Source of the DNA: Planktothricoides raciborskii GIHE-MW2
Lineage (GTDB): Bacteria > Cyanobacteriota > Cyanobacteriia > Cyanobacteriales > Laspinemataceae
DNA length: 64,000 nucleotides
Direction: 5' to 3'
NCBI RefSeq assembly: GCF_040564635.1
Contig: NZ_CP159837.1
Span: 6,435,001-6,499,000, forward strand
A program made the position numbers and the translations under genes. Positions 30,187 to 37,865 of this stretch are shown here, piece after piece (position 1 is the first letter of the stretch; each line of letters begins with the position of its first letter). The notes below the pieces were generated by a model. It did not search any database and was not told the origin of the DNA. It was given only the letters and a program-made list of their open reading frames with translations.

Positions 30187-31464
30187 ATGTTTGACCTTCA
30201 ACTTGACTGGGATCTTCCCGCTAAGATTAGTTCTCAGAATACCAATCACGTTCTGCGGGTGCGGATGACCCCGATCGCAGATGCGCCGAAAATGCCCTTG
30301 CACCTAGCGATCGCCCTCGATACCAGTTCCTCCATGCACGGGGAAAAACTGGAACGGGCTAAAGCGGCTTGTGAAATGGTGATTCGTCAACTCAGAGACA
30401 GCGATCCGCAGAACCCCCCCTTGCCCCCCCTTAGTAAGGGGGGGTTAAGGGGGTTGAGCGATCGCCTCTCCCTGGCTAGTTTTGCCACCAATGTTTCTCC
30501 TTTAATTAACGCCACTTCGGGGAATACCTCTCAGACACGAGAAGCGATCGCCCAACTTCGCGCTAACGGTGTCACCCGTACCGACCTTGCCCTAAAATGG
30601 TTGCAACAAGCCCTACCTCCAGAACCCGGAGTTGCCAGAGTTGCCATCCTAATTACCGACGGGCATCCCACCAACAATCAAGGACAGATTCTCGAAAATA
30701 CCGACTCTCTGATTGATATGGCTAGACAATGCGCCAATTCGGGGATTAATCTTTGTACCGTGGGCTTGGGCAATGCCGCACATTTCAATACGGACTTTCT
30801 GGTGACATTAAGCGATCGCGGTCGTGGGGCATTTATTTACGCTGATACTCCCAGCAGCTTAGAACCACAATTACAAGAACGGTTATCCAGCTACCAGGCG
30901 ATCGCCTTCGACGCAGTGCAACTAATTCTCACTCCTCTCGCTGGGTCTGAGGTGGAAAGCTTCTGTCGCTATCGTCCCGAATACCTGCCTTTAGAAGAAA
31001 CTGCCCCCAACGAACTCATCCTCACCGCCCTTTCCTCCACCGAACCCACCGACGTTCTGATTCTAGTCAACGTCCCTCCTCTGGGTTTTAATGACCCTAG
31101 CACCTCTAAACCCGTGCTCAATGTTCAACTACAAGGGCCAAACATGAATCCCGTCCGCGCTACTGCGGCGATCGAATATACCACTTCCTATAGAAAAGCT
31201 CAGACCGTGAATCAAGAAGTCGATCGCGATCGCCTCGGATGGGAAATTAACCTCAACAGCACCGAACTGCCCAGCAGCCACGACCCCAACCGCACCGGGG
31301 AACTGCTCACCAACATTCAAGTTGCCGCTTACAAATCCGGTCGCACGGACATAATGCAGCAAGCCGCACAACAGCTTCAAGAATTACAAAATTCAGGAAA
31401 ACTGAACCCCGATCGCATGACTTCACTGCTACGGGATACCCGCAAAACTGGAGAAATCCTATGA
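30187..31464 (+). CDS. VWA-domain protein (TerY-like)
   Basis: A 425-residue protein with a von Willebrand factor A domain. The MIDAS metal site is visible: Asp45-x-Ser47-x-Ser49 (ALDTSSSM), Thr130/132 (GVTRTD) and Asp158 (ITDGHP). A beta-rich domain (220-345) and a helical tail follow. It overlaps the FHA gene by ATGA, so translation is coupled. VWA, PP2C and kinase genes together form TerY-P-like signalling triads in other bacteria, and all three are present here. Residues 76-89 (NPPLPPLSKGGLRG) come from a CCCCCTTAGTAAGGGGG palindrome inserted between the first helix and second strand, without loss of frame. Confidence 0.9.
   Translation: MFDLQLDWDLPAKISSQNTNHVLRVRMTPIADAPKMPLHLAIALDTSSSMHGEKLERAKAACEMVIRQLRDSDPQNPPLPPLSKGGLRGLSDRLSLASFATNVSPLINATSGNTSQTREAIAQLRANGVTRTDLALKWLQQALPPEPGVARVAILITDGHPTNNQGQILENTDSLIDMARQCANSGINLCTVGLGNAAHFNTDFLVTLSDRGRGAFIYADTPSSLEPQLQERLSSYQAIAFDAVQLILTPLAGSEVESFCRYRPEYLPLEETAPNELILTALSSTEPTDVLILVNVPPLGFNDPSTSKPVLNVQLQGPNMNPVRATAAIEYTTSYRKAQTVNQEVDRDRLGWEINLNSTELPSSHDPNRTGELLTNIQVAAYKSGRTDIMQQAAQQLQELQNSGKLNPDRMTSLLRDTRKTGEIL
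30410..30453. repeat. In-frame CCCCCTTAGTAAGGGGG palindrome inside the VWA gene
   Basis: The palindrome CCCCCCCTTAGTAAGGGGGG with C/G-rich flanks also occurs between genes at 33208-33240 and, in variant form, at 45118-45150. Here it encodes PPLPPLSKGGLRG inside the VWA fold. Confidence 0.9.
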
Positions 31465-31865
31465 TGGACGGATTTGGACTCGACCCCATTCCCAGACGGC
31501 AACGACTCCTTCCCGAAACCACTTACTTAGTGGTACTCAACGGGCCGCAAAAAAATCGGCTTTTTCCCCTAACGCAAATGCGATCGCTGGTCGGACGGAA
31601 CGACCCGCCCCACTGCCAGGTAGAGATCGATCTCAATGACTGCGAACTAGGCAACCCACCAATGGTTTCGCGTCGTCATGCCCTATTGCAATGGCAAGAC
31701 GGAAGCCTACAAATTCGCGATTTAGGTAGTCGCAACGGAACATTTATCAACGAGAAAAAATTAGATGTTCCGCCCAATCAAAAATTTTCCGAACCTGTTG
31801 CCCTAGAAATTGGCAGTCGCATTCGCTTAGGCAACATTCAACTTGAGGTAATTAACCGTGAATAA
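31461..31865 (+). CDS. FHA-domain protein
   Basis: A 134-residue single-domain protein. The FHA motifs are SLVGRND, VSRRHALLQW and IRDLGSRNGTFIN, which bind phosphothreonine peptides. It starts at ATG 31461, overlapping the VWA stop, and its own end overlaps the PP2C start by 8 bases, so the three genes are translationally coupled. Its likely ligand is a kinase-phosphorylated partner in this locus. Confidence 0.94.
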   Translation: MMDGFGLDPIPRRQRLLPETTYLVVLNGPQKNRLFPLTQMRSLVGRNDPPHCQVEIDLNDCELGNPPMVSRRHALLQWQDGSLQIRDLGSRNGTFINEKKLDVPPNQKFSEPVALEIGSRIRLGNIQLEVINRE

Positions 31866-32814
31866 ACCGATAAATAACTCTGAAAATAACTCTATAAATA
31901 TCCCTGAAAATAACTCTATAAATTCCCTTGAATTAGCCCCAATTCAAGTTAGCCAACTTAACTGGGCTACTCTCTGTTCGGTTTCCCATATTGGAAAAGT
32001 GCGTACCGAAAACCAAGATGCTTTTTTACTGGAACCTTGGCCGGATAAATCAGCAATTTTGGCCGTAGTTGCTGATGGCATGGGGGGAGGTCGTGGCGGA
32101 AAACGAGCCGCTGAATTAGCCATTGAAACCTTTCGAGAACTGTTAGGCGAACCCTTGGCTAAACCTAGTAATAATAGTAATACTTTACTGGAACAATCAA
32201 ACGAAAATTTGTCAGAAACCTCCGCAAGTCTATCAGACATATTATATCATAAATTAATCGAAAAATTTTACCAGGCTGACGAAAAAATTCGCTTAGAAGG
32301 CAGTCAAAGTTTCCAACTGATCGGCATGGGAACCACCGTAGTTGCTGCCATCATTACCCCTGAAGAATGCGTTCATCTTTATGCCGGAGATAGTAGACTT
32401 TATCACTTTAGAGAACCGCAGCACCTCTACAAAACCGCCGACCATTCCATCGTGCGGATTTTACTCGAAGTCGGTAAAATAACTCCCGAACAAGTGGAAA
32501 ATCATCCTATGCGATCGCTCCTTAGTTCTTGTTTAGGTGGCAAAGAAGGCACCGGACAATTTTCAATCGACCCTAAATTTGGCCAACAACCATCACCGTT
32601 TTTGCCGCTACAACCAAACGATATTATTCTATTATCTAGCGATGGTTTACATGGGCATATTTCCGACTCAGAAATGCAACATTTAATCACTGAAAATATC
32701 AGCAATCCCGAACAGTTAATCACCGCCTTACGCGATCGGGCCTTAGACCAAGGAGGCAAAGACAACATTACCGCCTTAATCATTCAGCTTCAACCCAACT
32801 CTCAACTTTCTTAA
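31858..32814 (+). CDS. PP2C-family Ser/Thr protein phosphatase
   Basis: A 318-residue protein starting at GTG 31858 inside the end of the FHA gene. Metal-binding and family motifs are VRTENQDAFL, VADGMGGGRGGKRAAE, YAGDSRLYHF, DHSIVRILLE, LLSSDGLHGH and GGKDNITALII. The first ~35 residues are an Asn-rich, low-complexity segment built from a repeated ENNSIN unit. It should reverse phosphorylation by the Ser/Thr kinase encoded 2 kb downstream on the opposite strand. Confidence 0.95.
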   Translation: MNKPINNSENNSINIPENNSINSLELAPIQVSQLNWATLCSVSHIGKVRTENQDAFLLEPWPDKSAILAVVADGMGGGRGGKRAAELAIETFRELLGEPLAKPSNNSNTLLEQSNENLSETSASLSDILYHKLIEKFYQADEKIRLEGSQSFQLIGMGTTVVAAIITPEECVHLYAGDSRLYHFREPQHLYKTADHSIVRILLEVGKITPEQVENHPMRSLLSSCLGGKEGTGQFSIDPKFGQQPSPFLPLQPNDIILLSSDGLHGHISDSEMQHLITENISNPEQLITALRDRALDQGGKDNITALIIQLQPNSQLS

Positions 32815-33293
32815 CTATAGCAATCCTATTTCAATCGTAATATTTTTGTAGGGGCGAATGGCCATTCGCCCTTGTAGGGGCGAATGGCCATTCGCCCCTA
32901 CTGCTTGAAATATTAAATAAACTGCCGGAATGCGCGGGCCCGCTCTCCGCGAATAAATTATAAATATCTGTAGGGGCAAAGCATTTGCGCTATTAGCACT
33001 GCCCTGTCCTCCTGCCATATCCTTGTTCCCTTCTTAAAACATTCTCGATCGACAAAATCTCTCCAAAATCTCCCCAAAATCTCTCTTTGTGTCCTCTGTG
33101 TCTCTGTGGTTTCGATCCAGCCGTGTCCTTCGTTATCTCTCGTTCCCAGGCTCTGACTGGGAATGCCCCTCTAGAGGCTCTGCCTCGTGTCAGAAAAACC
33201 CGAAAAAACCCCCCCAACCCCCCCTTACTAAGGGGGGGCTTACTGATAAAATAGGGAAAAAAATCCTAGCCCCGACGTGCCCGTCCAACCACA
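32815..33293. other. Intergenic repeats
   Basis: It contains TAGCAATCCTATTTCAATCG and two tandem copies of TGTAGGGGCGAATGGCCATT (32848-32900). There is a CTTTGTGTCC-type repeat at 33080, a CGTTCCCAGGCTCTGACTGG repeat at 33139, and the CCCCCTTACTAAGGGGG palindrome at 33208-33240. No gene was seen. The palindrome ends ~60 bp before the FHA/wHTH start. Confidence 0.75.
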
Positions 33294-34052
33294 ATGGCAG
33301 ACTTAATTCCCTATCTGATCATTCAATCCCCCAGTGGCGAAGAAAAAAAACTCGAACTCCGTGACACCCACTACACCATTGGCCGACTTTCTGATAATGA
33401 CATATCTTTATCCGAAGATCCAAATAGTCTCATTACCCGCATCAAGCACTGTATTTTATATCGAGAAGCGGGACAATGGTTATTAACTGATAATAGCACC
33501 AATGGCACCATCGTGCAATGGGGCGAAAACCAAGAAAACATTCACCAAAAAACCATCGCCCTGAAACCGGAATCAGCGATTTTAATTCACCATTGGAAAA
33601 TCACATTTTTCGACCCCAATGCCACCAACAAATATAAAACTAAGATCGTAAAATCATCGGCAGAATTAGCAGAATTATCGGAATTACCGAAAAAGCCATT
33701 AGAAATCAGCAGATTTATTTACAAAATCTCTCAAGCTACCTTGTATCATCAAATTGGCACAGAACGCACTGCAATTCCCTGCCGTCCCCAAGTAAATGCC
33801 ATGCTGCGATATATGGCACAAAAAAATTTAGATAATCAAGGAGAACCCATTGTTTGTGAATATCAAGCACTGATTTCTGCGGTTTGGGGCAACGGGCCAG
33901 ACGCGGAAGGACGCACTGCTTTAGAAGTCAATGGATTAGCCCGCGATATTCGTAAATTATTAGAAGAATATAGTAATATAAATGATGCAGAAGCAGCATT
34001 AGTCACTATCCGACGTATGGGTTATTTATTAAAAATTCAATCTGAATGGTAA
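33294..34052 (+). CDS. FHA domain fused to winged-helix DNA-binding domain
   Basis: A 252-residue protein. Residues 1-110 are an FHA domain (THYTIGRLSDNDISL, ITRIKHCILYR, LLTDNSTNGTIV). Residues ~140-252 are an OmpR/PhoB-like winged helix (RPQVNAMLRYMAQKN...VCEYQALISAVWGN...EVNGLARDIRKLLE...LVTIRRMGYLLKI). Such EmbR-like fusions let phosphothreonine binding control transcription. By position it is the transcriptional output of the VWA-FHA-PP2C-kinase set. The target promoter is unknown. Confidence 0.9.
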   Translation: MADLIPYLIIQSPSGEEKKLELRDTHYTIGRLSDNDISLSEDPNSLITRIKHCILYREAGQWLLTDNSTNGTIVQWGENQENIHQKTIALKPESAILIHHWKITFFDPNATNKYKTKIVKSSAELAELSELPKKPLEISRFIYKISQATLYHQIGTERTAIPCRPQVNAMLRYMAQKNLDNQGEPIVCEYQALISAVWGNGPDAEGRTALEVNGLARDIRKLLEEYSNINDAEAALVTIRRMGYLLKIQSEW

Positions 34053-34100
34053 TTAGGTGGGCAAATTTTTTAGATTTGGCAATAATTTAAGGATTTTATA

Positions 34101-34458
34101 GCAATCCTAAATTGGTTGTGGTAATTGTAGGGGCGATCCCCCCGTGGTCGCCCCGTGTCCCTACTGTTGCATTAATTTTTGTAAATGGTATTATGAAGTA
34201 CAAAAAAACCTGTCATTCCCGCGAATGCGGGAATCCAGAAAACCTCTGTACTTCATCCAGGTAATAACCGCTATATATAGCAATCCTAAATTGGTTGTGG
34301 TAATTGTAGGGGCGATCCCCCCGTGGTCGCCCCGTGTCCCTACTGTTGCATTAATTTTTGTAAATGGTATTATGAAGTACAAAAAAACCTGTCATTCCCG
34401 CGAATGCGGGAATCCAGAAAACCTCTGTACTTCATCCAGATAATAACCGCTATATATA
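34101..34458. repeat. Two tandem copies of a 179-bp unit
   Basis: The unit starts GCAATCCTAAATTGGTTGTG and occurs at 34101-34279 and 34280-34458; I noted only one mismatch near the end (CCAGGTAATAA / CCAGATAATAA). Each unit contains an inner inverted repeat ATGAAGTAC...GTACTTCAT around CATTCCCGCGAATGCGGGAAT-like DNA. The near identity points to a recent duplication. Confidence 0.95.
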
Positions 34459-34588
34459 GCAATCCTAAAGTGATGCGAAAAATTTTGTAGGGGCAATTCC
34501 TTTGGCGGTGGCTGCCCCTGGACGCTCCGGGGCAACCACGGGGGGATTGCCCCTACAAAAATATTACGATTGAAATAGGACTGCTATA
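34455..34588. repeat. MITE-like element, 12-bp terminal inverted repeats
   Basis: TATAGCAATCCT (34455-34466) and AGGACTGCTATA (34577-34588) match at 11 of 12 positions as inverted repeats. The interior holds GGGGCAA...TTGCCCC palindromes. A half of the same family (TAGCAATCCTATTTCAATCG) begins at 32818. Confidence 0.8.
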
Positions 34589-34600
34589 ACCAAAAAGCTC

Positions 34601-34622
34601 AAAAAAAAAGGCGCTTCGCGCC
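34601..34622 (-). terminator. Hairpin plus T-run after the kinase/FGE gene
   Basis: On the minus strand GGCGCGAAGCGCC (34622-34610) is followed by nine T. It lies 34 bp after the kinase stop codon. It fits an intrinsic terminator. It also matches the short G/C-rich hairpins often seen just downstream of DGR variable regions, so both roles are possible. Confidence 0.8.
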
Positions 34623-34655
34623 AAGAGGGAAAGAGGGAAAAAGAGTAAAGAGAAA

Positions 34656-36584
34656 TTAAGTTCTCGGCAGGGAGACGGCAATACGAAACCCAACGAGGTA
34701 GCCCCGACCGCCGGGACTGCTGCAGTACCGAGCCGCCGAACGGCAGTACCTCGGAACGAGGTTCCAGTCCCCACCGCGCAACAGCTTATTTTTTTTATGT
34801 TCCAGAAATTTTTTCAGTAAATTTTGCCAATTCTCAAAATGATAATCATTATCATTCTTATTTTTAACAAAAATGCTTGAAAAAATAATTAAGTTAAAAA
34901 TATTTTGAGAATCATTATCATTAGTATCTAGCCAGGGGCGACCGTCAGTCGGGGCGCCAGTATAGCTGTCATGCCAATCATCTAAACACCATTCCCACAC
35001 ATTCCCATGCATATCGTGCAAACCCCAAGCATTCGCCGCATTCAGGCTACCCACCGGAATGGTCTCTCCCAGACGAACCCCTTTCTGACCCCTGCCGTAA
35101 GTATGGTTGCCGTCGTAGTTAGCCACTTCTGCCGAAATAGTTTCCCCAAAATGAAAGGGGGTAGTGGTGCCAGCACGACAGGCATATTCCCATTCTGCCT
35201 CGCTGGGCAGACGGTAGTTTTTCCCTGTTTTCTGACTCAACCGCGCACAGAATTCGATACAGTCGTACCAAGTAACACACTCTACGGGGCGGTTGTCCCC
35301 TTTGAAGTCTGACGGGTCGGGGTCGAGGTCGCGGTGAATTTTCGGCAAATTAGCCACCACCCGCCATTGAGCCTGGGTAACTTGAGTTTGCCCCAGGCAA
35401 AATTCCGCGATACTGACTCGATGTTGCGGACTTTCAGCCTTCGTTCGTCCTGCTTCTGTGTGCGGGGAACCCATCAGGAAGCTGCCAGAGGGAATTCTCA
35501 GCAAGGGAAACTCCACGCCGTTGATAAGTTCGATATAGCCTTGGTTGCTGCCCTGGTTGCGGCTGCTGATATTGCCTTGGGGGTCGAGTTTTACTACAGC
35601 GTAAGAGAATGTTTTCCAGTCTTCCCGCCCTTTGAGGATTTCCAGCGCGGGAATAACCGGAGAAATGACAGGTGGGTGGATTCCCGCCTGCGCGGGAATG
35701 ACAGGAGGATGGATTCCCGCCTGCGCGGGAATGACAGGAGGATGGATTCCCGCGCAGGCGGGAATGACAGGTGGTTTCAGCGCCTCTAGTACCCGTTCAG
35801 CCGTCCACCGTTGCCGTCTGTCCTCTTGCAAACAGCCCCGGACAATTGACTCTAACTCTGAGGGAATATTATTTGGCAAAACTAAATTACCAGTCATCAC
35901 CTGCTTGAGCAACTGAGTTTTTCCGTCAAAACTATAAGGAACTTGTCCGCTAACCGCATTCACCACCATAATTCCCAGAGACCAAACATCCCAAGCCGTA
36001 GAAATCTTACCTCGATCGCCGAATGCTTCCGGGGGCGTATAGGCAATGGTGCCACTAGGGTTGGCAGTTTGGGCATAACTCTGACTGCCCAAACTCCGCA
36101 CTAAACCAAAATCAGACAATTTCCAGGTATTGTTCAGCCAGAGAACATTTCCCGGCTTCAAATCCCGATGCACTTTATTTTGACCGTGCAGGTAAACCAA
36201 CCCCGCCGCCACATCCCCAGCCAATTTTTTCGTATCGGCCACGGACAGCTTGCCCTGTTCTAGGCGCTTCTCTAGGGAATATTCGGCTTTTTCCATCACT
36301 AAATAAAGAAAGTCAATCCCATTTAACTGGCAATCTCCTGCTGCATAAGAGCGGATTAAATTAGGATGGTCTAAACGAGTCGCTTCGATCAATTCCTCGA
36401 GTTGCTCGTTGGTATTATCGGCAATCAATTTAATCGCCAATTCTCGCAGCAGCCGGTCTCGGACTACTTCATCGGCCAGAAAAACGCCCCCAAAGCCCCC
36501 AGCGCCGAGCACTTTTCTTAAATGGTACAGGTCTTTGATTACCTGTCCTACGAGCATTTTGTATAGCAGTTCAGCTTGATTCAT
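34656..36584 (-). CDS. Ser/Thr protein kinase fused to FGE-sulfatase (C-type lectin fold) domain with DGR-like variable region
   Basis: 642 residues from ATG 36584, 4 bp after the radical-SAM stop. The kinase domain (20-270) is complete: Gly27-x-Gly29 loop, Lys52 (AIK), His-Arg-Asp141 (VHRDLKPGN), Asp158 (SDFG) and the APE-like PPEAFGD. A linker (271-312) is made of three PPVIPAQAGIH-like units from an inserted palindrome array. The FGE domain spans ~355-642 (IPSGSFLMGSP, YRLPSEAEWEYACRAG, GNVWEWCLDDW). Residues 557-600 are an A/T-rich insert that is Asn/Lys/Phe rich. The last part, RGGDW...GFR (603-634), has the layout of a retroelement-diversified ligand site. It is probably a cytoplasmic sensor kinase; no membrane helix is visible. 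Confidence 0.93.
   Translation of the reverse strand: MNQAELLYKMLVGQVIKDLYHLRKVLGAGGFGGVFLADEVVRDRLLRELAIKLIADNTNEQLEELIEATRLDHPNLIRSYAAGDCQLNGIDFLYLVMEKAEYSLEKRLEQGKLSVADTKKLAGDVAAGLVYLHGQNKVHRDLKPGNVLWLNNTWKLSDFGLVRSLGSQSYAQTANPSGTIAYTPPEAFGDRGKISTAWDVWSLGIMVVNAVSGQVPYSFDGKTQLLKQVMTGNLVLPNNIPSELESIVRGCLQEDRRQRWTAERVLEALKPPVIPACAGIHPPVIPAQAGIHPPVIPAQAGIHPPVISPVIPALEILKGREDWKTFSYAVVKLDPQGNISSRNQGSNQGYIELINGVEFPLLRIPSGSFLMGSPHTEAGRTKAESPQHRVSIAEFCLGQTQVTQAQWRVVANLPKIHRDLDPDPSDFKGDNRPVECVTWYDCIEFCARLSQKTGKNYRLPSEAEWEYACRAGTTTPFHFGETISAEVANYDGNHTYGRGQKGVRLGETIPVGSLNAANAWGLHDMHGNVWEWCLDDWHDSYTGAPTDGRPWLDTNDNDSQNIFNLIIFSSIFVKNKNDNDYHFENWQNLLKKFLEHKKNKLLRGGDWNLVPRYCRSAARYCSSPGGRGYLVGFRIAVSLPRT
34683..34778 (-). 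other. Putative DGR variable region (VR) at the 3' end of the kinase/FGE gene
   Basis: Codons 603-634. Between fixed residues (RGG, W607, P611, R612, C614-A617, R619, P624, R627, GFR) lie 14 codons: CTC, GTT, TAC, GCT, TAC, TGC, AGC, AGT, GGC, GGT, GGC, TAC, CTC, GTT. All end in C or T, as expected if each came from AAC or AAT in a template repeat by adenine mutagenesis. The fixed frame matches the WNNNPRNCRSANR...GFR layout of DGR targets with this fold. No matching template repeat or DGR reverse transcriptase was found in the window, so it would be a remote target, or a fossil. Confidence 0.6.
35668..35774. repeat. Array of ATTCCCGC...GCGGGAAT palindromes translated within the kinase gene
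   Basis: Three successive units of GGATTCCCGCCTGCGCGGGA type (the third inverted in its core) are translated as VIPACAGIH, VIPAQAGIH and VIPAQAGIH. The same palindrome occurs at 34214, 34393, 37600, 38282 and 38696 outside genes. Confidence 0.93.
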
Positions 36585-36588
36585 TTCT

Positions 36589-37233
36589 CTAAACCCGAAT
36601 GATAATTCCGCGTTTTTGCATTTGTGCCTCGAACTGTTGGCGAAATTGAGGCATCCCCGGCACGCCAGTAAAATAAACCTCCCCATTGCTTCCAGACACA
36701 AAGGTGAGTCCCGCTGAGTTATCCCCAGCCGCCAAACGTTCTGCCACCGTGACTCGATACCGTGGGGTCAAGCAGAGCAAACGCTGATTCCGAGAACCCC
36801 GCCACAATAGGTCATCGTGTTGGGACTGAATATATGTCCCATCTACCAGTAAATCAATTTTTTGCAACAATTGTCTTTGGGAGTTGGTTCCCTGTTGTTG
36901 AAGTGCTTCCAGTCGATATCCCGTATAGCACATTACTCCTAAATCCCGTTCCTGGCGAATCAGATCGATTAACTGAGTTAAAGCCCCTGCTTGGATCGTC
37001 GGTTCGCCCCCAGATAAGGTAATGCCTTCGATGTGCGGTTGCCCCAATACCCAGTCAGCCAGTTCCCCTAGGGTAATTTCTTCGCCACCGTTATGATCCC
37101 AAGATTCGGGAACGATACAACCGGGACAAGCGAAAGCACAGCCTTGAACCCAGATAACCGCTCGTTGTCCGGGTCCCAATACTCCCACGGGGGCTTCTCG
37201 ACGAAAAATGCGTAAGGTGGTTTGCGGTGTCAT
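36589..37233 (-). CDS. Radical-SAM 4Fe-4S protein, NrdG-like activase
   Basis: A 214-residue protein. WVQGCAFACPGCIVPESWD holds the CxxxCxxC cluster motif of activase-type radical-SAM enzymes. GITLSGGEPTIQ is the SAM-binding GGEP motif, and the short domain ends in a beta strand (RGIIIRV). It is of the size of anaerobic ribonucleotide reductase activators, but no nrdD is nearby. Instead it lies 4 bp upstream of the kinase/FGE gene in one operon. A role in modifying a protein of this locus, perhaps the FGE partner or the AAA+ complex, is inference only. Confidence 0.88.
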   Translation of the reverse strand: MTPQTTLRIFRREAPVGVLGPGQRAVIWVQGCAFACPGCIVPESWDHNGGEEITLGELADWVLGQPHIEGITLSGGEPTIQAGALTQLIDLIRQERDLGVMCYTGYRLEALQQQGTNSQRQLLQKIDLLVDGTYIQSQHDDLLWRGSRNQRLLCLTPRYRVTVAERLAAGDNSAGLTFVSGSNGEVYFTGVPGMPQFRQQFEAQMQKRGIIIRV

Positions 37234-37865
37234 AAGCCTGAAAGATGTTTTAAATGTTGCTATTCGTAGTCTGGCATTTTGTCAGCAGTGGCGGAATGAC
37301 AGGAAGATGCCAGTCTTATGGTAACTGCATGGAAATTAAGATCGTAGGGTGGGCAAATGAATCAAAGCCTTACAGCGGTTTTCTTTCTTACTGAACCACG
37401 ATCTGACCCGCGCCCAAGCGTAGGGGCGAATGCGAGAACGCCCCTACATTTAATATTTTTCCTCGTTTTCCTCGTTCGTTTTCCTCGTTCCCAGGCTCCA
37501 GCCTGGGAATGCCAGTCGAGAGGCTCTGCCTCGCGAGGGCTGGTTATAAGTAGGTGGGCAGAAATAAATGCACCACAGACCAGATCGGGAGAAAAACTGT
37601 CATTCCCGCGCAGGCGGGAATCCACAGCCTATCGGCGGGGAACGAAAAGTGCAATTAATTATGTTCACCTACTTACCAAGTTATACCAAGCATCAAAAAT
37701 TATTGCTACGATTTCGAGGTTAATTTGGGCGCAAGCATTGCGCCCCTACAGATGCCAAATCACCAGATATTGTAGGGGCGAATGCGAGAACGCCCCTACA
37801 TTTAATATTTTTCCTCGTTCCCAGGCTCCAGCCTGGGAACGAGAATGGAATCTTGCCCATCCTAC
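37234..37865. other. Intergenic repeats and first MITE copy
   Basis: It contains two direct copies of a ~70-bp block (37418-37513 and 37771-37845) with GTAGGGGCGAATGCGAGAAC and CCCAGGCTCCAGCCTGGGAA cores, plus the MITE at 37549-37673. Open frames here only read through repeats. Confidence 0.8.
37549..37673 (+). repeat. TA-flanked MITE, copy A
   Basis: The element starts AGTAGGTG and ends CACCTACT, is flanked by TA on both sides, and is 125 bp long. It contains the ATTCCCGCGCAGGCGGGAAT palindrome. Copies B and C lie 0.7 and 1.1 kb away. TA duplication is typical of IS630/Tc1-type non-autonomous elements. Confidence 0.9.

Larger units (their letters stand above)
34053..34600. other. Intergenic repeat block
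   Basis: Almost the whole space is repeats: two tandem 179-bp units and one MITE-like element, described separately. Short open frames here (for example 34144-34443) simply read through the repeats. Confidence 0.85.

Noticed and set aside
34144-34443. 99-codon frame in the tandem 179-bp units
   Set aside because: The frame merely repeats itself (CHSRECGNPENLC...) as it reads through two copies of the intergenic repeat.
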